This document shows, piece after piece, positions 1 to 21,320 of a stretch of 21,320 nt of DNA (its first letter is position 1; each line of letters opens with the position of its first letter). This DNA comes from Paulinella micropora (lineage: Eukaryota > Cercozoa > Imbricatea > Euglyphida). The DNA is taken from NCBI GenBank assembly GCA_009731375.1, contig BJOX01000191.1, positions 406,608 through 427,927 on the forward strand. The letters are read 5' to 3'. The notes under the pieces were generated by a model. That model saw nothing but the letters and a program-made list of their open reading frames with translations, did no database searches and was not told the DNA's origin. The position numbers and the translations under genes are program-made.

Positions 1-23
1 ACACACACATGGTTATGGTGTAG

Positions 24-20426
<20,403 letters not shown>

Positions 20427-20432
20427 GTATAC

Positions 20433-20486
<54 letters not shown>

Positions 20487-20522
20487 GTTTGTCTTCAACC
20501 TGGTACACGATAGCGGACAGGT

Positions 20523-20595
<73 letters not shown>

Positions 20596-20664
20596 TATAT
20601 ATATATATATATATGCTGCGTTTGTCTTCAACCTGACACACGATAGCGGACAGGTATACATACA

Positions 20665-20725
<61 letters not shown>

Positions 20726-20771
20726 GCGTTTGTCTTCAACCTGACACACGATAGCGGACAGGTATACATAC

Positions 20772-20808
<37 letters not shown>

Positions 20809-20889
20809 TATAAATATATAAATATATATTTATATATATATATATGTTTGTCTTCAACCTGGTACACGATAGAGGACAGTTATACATAC

Positions 20890-20941
<52 letters not shown>

Positions 20942-21002
20942 GCGTTTGTCTTCAACCTGACACACGATAGCGGACAGGTATACATATATGTATATATATA
21001 TG

Positions 21003-21055
<53 letters not shown>

Positions 21056-21093
21056 GCGTTTGTCTTCAACCTAGCACACGATAGCGGACAGGT

Positions 21094-21137
<44 letters not shown>

Positions 21138-21174
21138 CGTTTGTCTTTAACCTGACACACGATAGCGGACAGGT

Positions 21175-21218
<44 letters not shown>

Positions 21219-21267
21219 CCGCCAAGATTTTCGCCACCCGCAACCGCTTTTACCTATATGTATATGT

Positions 21268-21320
<53 letters not shown>
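20427..21320 (+). repeat. Intron 21 (open): (TA)n with seven exon 21 fragments
   Basis: (TA)n arrays starting gtatacatacatata are separated by exon 21 fragments. After the last fragment is a unique patch (21218-21255, AACCGCCAAGATTTTCGCCACC), similar in wording to the GGCCACCCGCGAAAA patch near 9883 and with no AG before it. (TA)n then runs to the window end. Confidence 0.88.
20485..21172 (+). pseudogene. Ladder of seven exon 21 donor-side fragments
   Basis: Fragments of 33-40 nt, built around TTTGTCTTCAACCTG and GATAGCGGACAG, end at 20520, 20653, 20761, 20879, 20976, 21091 and 21172. Six are followed by gtatacat; the fourth has ttatac, so its donor is lost. Spacing between ends is 81-133 nt. 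They read ACACACGATAGC or similar where exon 21 has GTAAACGATGGC. Reading on in the exon 21 frame from an AG gives stops, so they are not a repeated coding motif. Confidence 0.92.

Noticed and set aside
20485-21172. Repeated AFVFNL coding repeats
   Set aside because: Most fragments have no AG acceptor, and the one with an AG at 20726 (35 nt) reads into a stop in the required phase, so they are treated as donor-side debris.
21218-21255. Further exon ([11 protein letters not shown]) at the window end
   Set aside because: No AG acceptor precedes it, it does not continue any domain, and it resembles other intronic GCCACCCGC patches.

Overview
The window comes from a eukaryotic nuclear genome. 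It is about 95 % simple repeat: microsatellites, minisatellites and (TA)n. Spread through it on the + strand are 21 very small exons (30 to 121 nt, about 1.13 kb in total). I found them by looking for non-repetitive patches bounded by AG on the left and GT on the right. All 20 introns are GT-AG, and all 20 junctions keep one open reading frame of about 378 residues. The gene is open at both ends: no start codon, promoter, stop codon or poly-A signal could be placed. The lineage cannot be fixed from the sequence. The exons are GC-rich and use a standard code.

The exons read as one modular protein. Exons 1-6 (24-3673) encode most of a Ran-binding domain (RanBD) of the RanBP2/RanBP1 family. Exon 7 and the start of exon 8 are a linker. 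Exons 8-16 (5852 to about 13980) encode a complete cyclophilin-type peptidyl-prolyl isomerase (PPIase) of about 165 residues. Exons 16-21 (13973-20426) encode a Gly/Ala-rich, then acidic tail with FSF, VF, FKF and FVF motifs. A RanBD followed by a cyclophilin is the order at the C-terminus of the nucleoporin RanBP2/Nup358, so a nuclear-pore or Ran-dependent chaperone role is the natural inference. The Phe-rich tail after the cyclophilin is not the vertebrate layout.

The most unusual feature is how the repeats relate to the exons. Most introns are a private microsatellite that starts at or next to the donor and runs to the acceptor. At least ten introns also contain ladders of truncated copies of the neighbouring exon. 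Upstream copies keep the acceptor and the first part of the exon. Downstream copies keep the last part of the exon and the donor. The best cases are seven copies behind exon 21 (20485-21172), eight behind exon 13 (10368-11270), eight before exon 20 (18478-19618), three each before exons 8, 9 and 18, and two before exon 10. The splice-site edge of the exon has been amplified together with the intron microsatellite as a higher-order tandem unit.

Other elements are a palindromic foldback, MITE-like element (about 7848-8119), two copies of a second double-hairpin element (9282-9432 and 18601-18750), a 37-bp direct duplication (9031-9108), a minisatellite in alternating orientation (15050-17130), a short (TTAGG)n tract, and two assembly gaps (11635-11644 and 20005-20182). 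No RNA gene, CRISPR array or prokaryotic feature was seen. The long open frames of alternating residues ([12 protein letters not shown] and the like) are translations of microsatellites, not genes.
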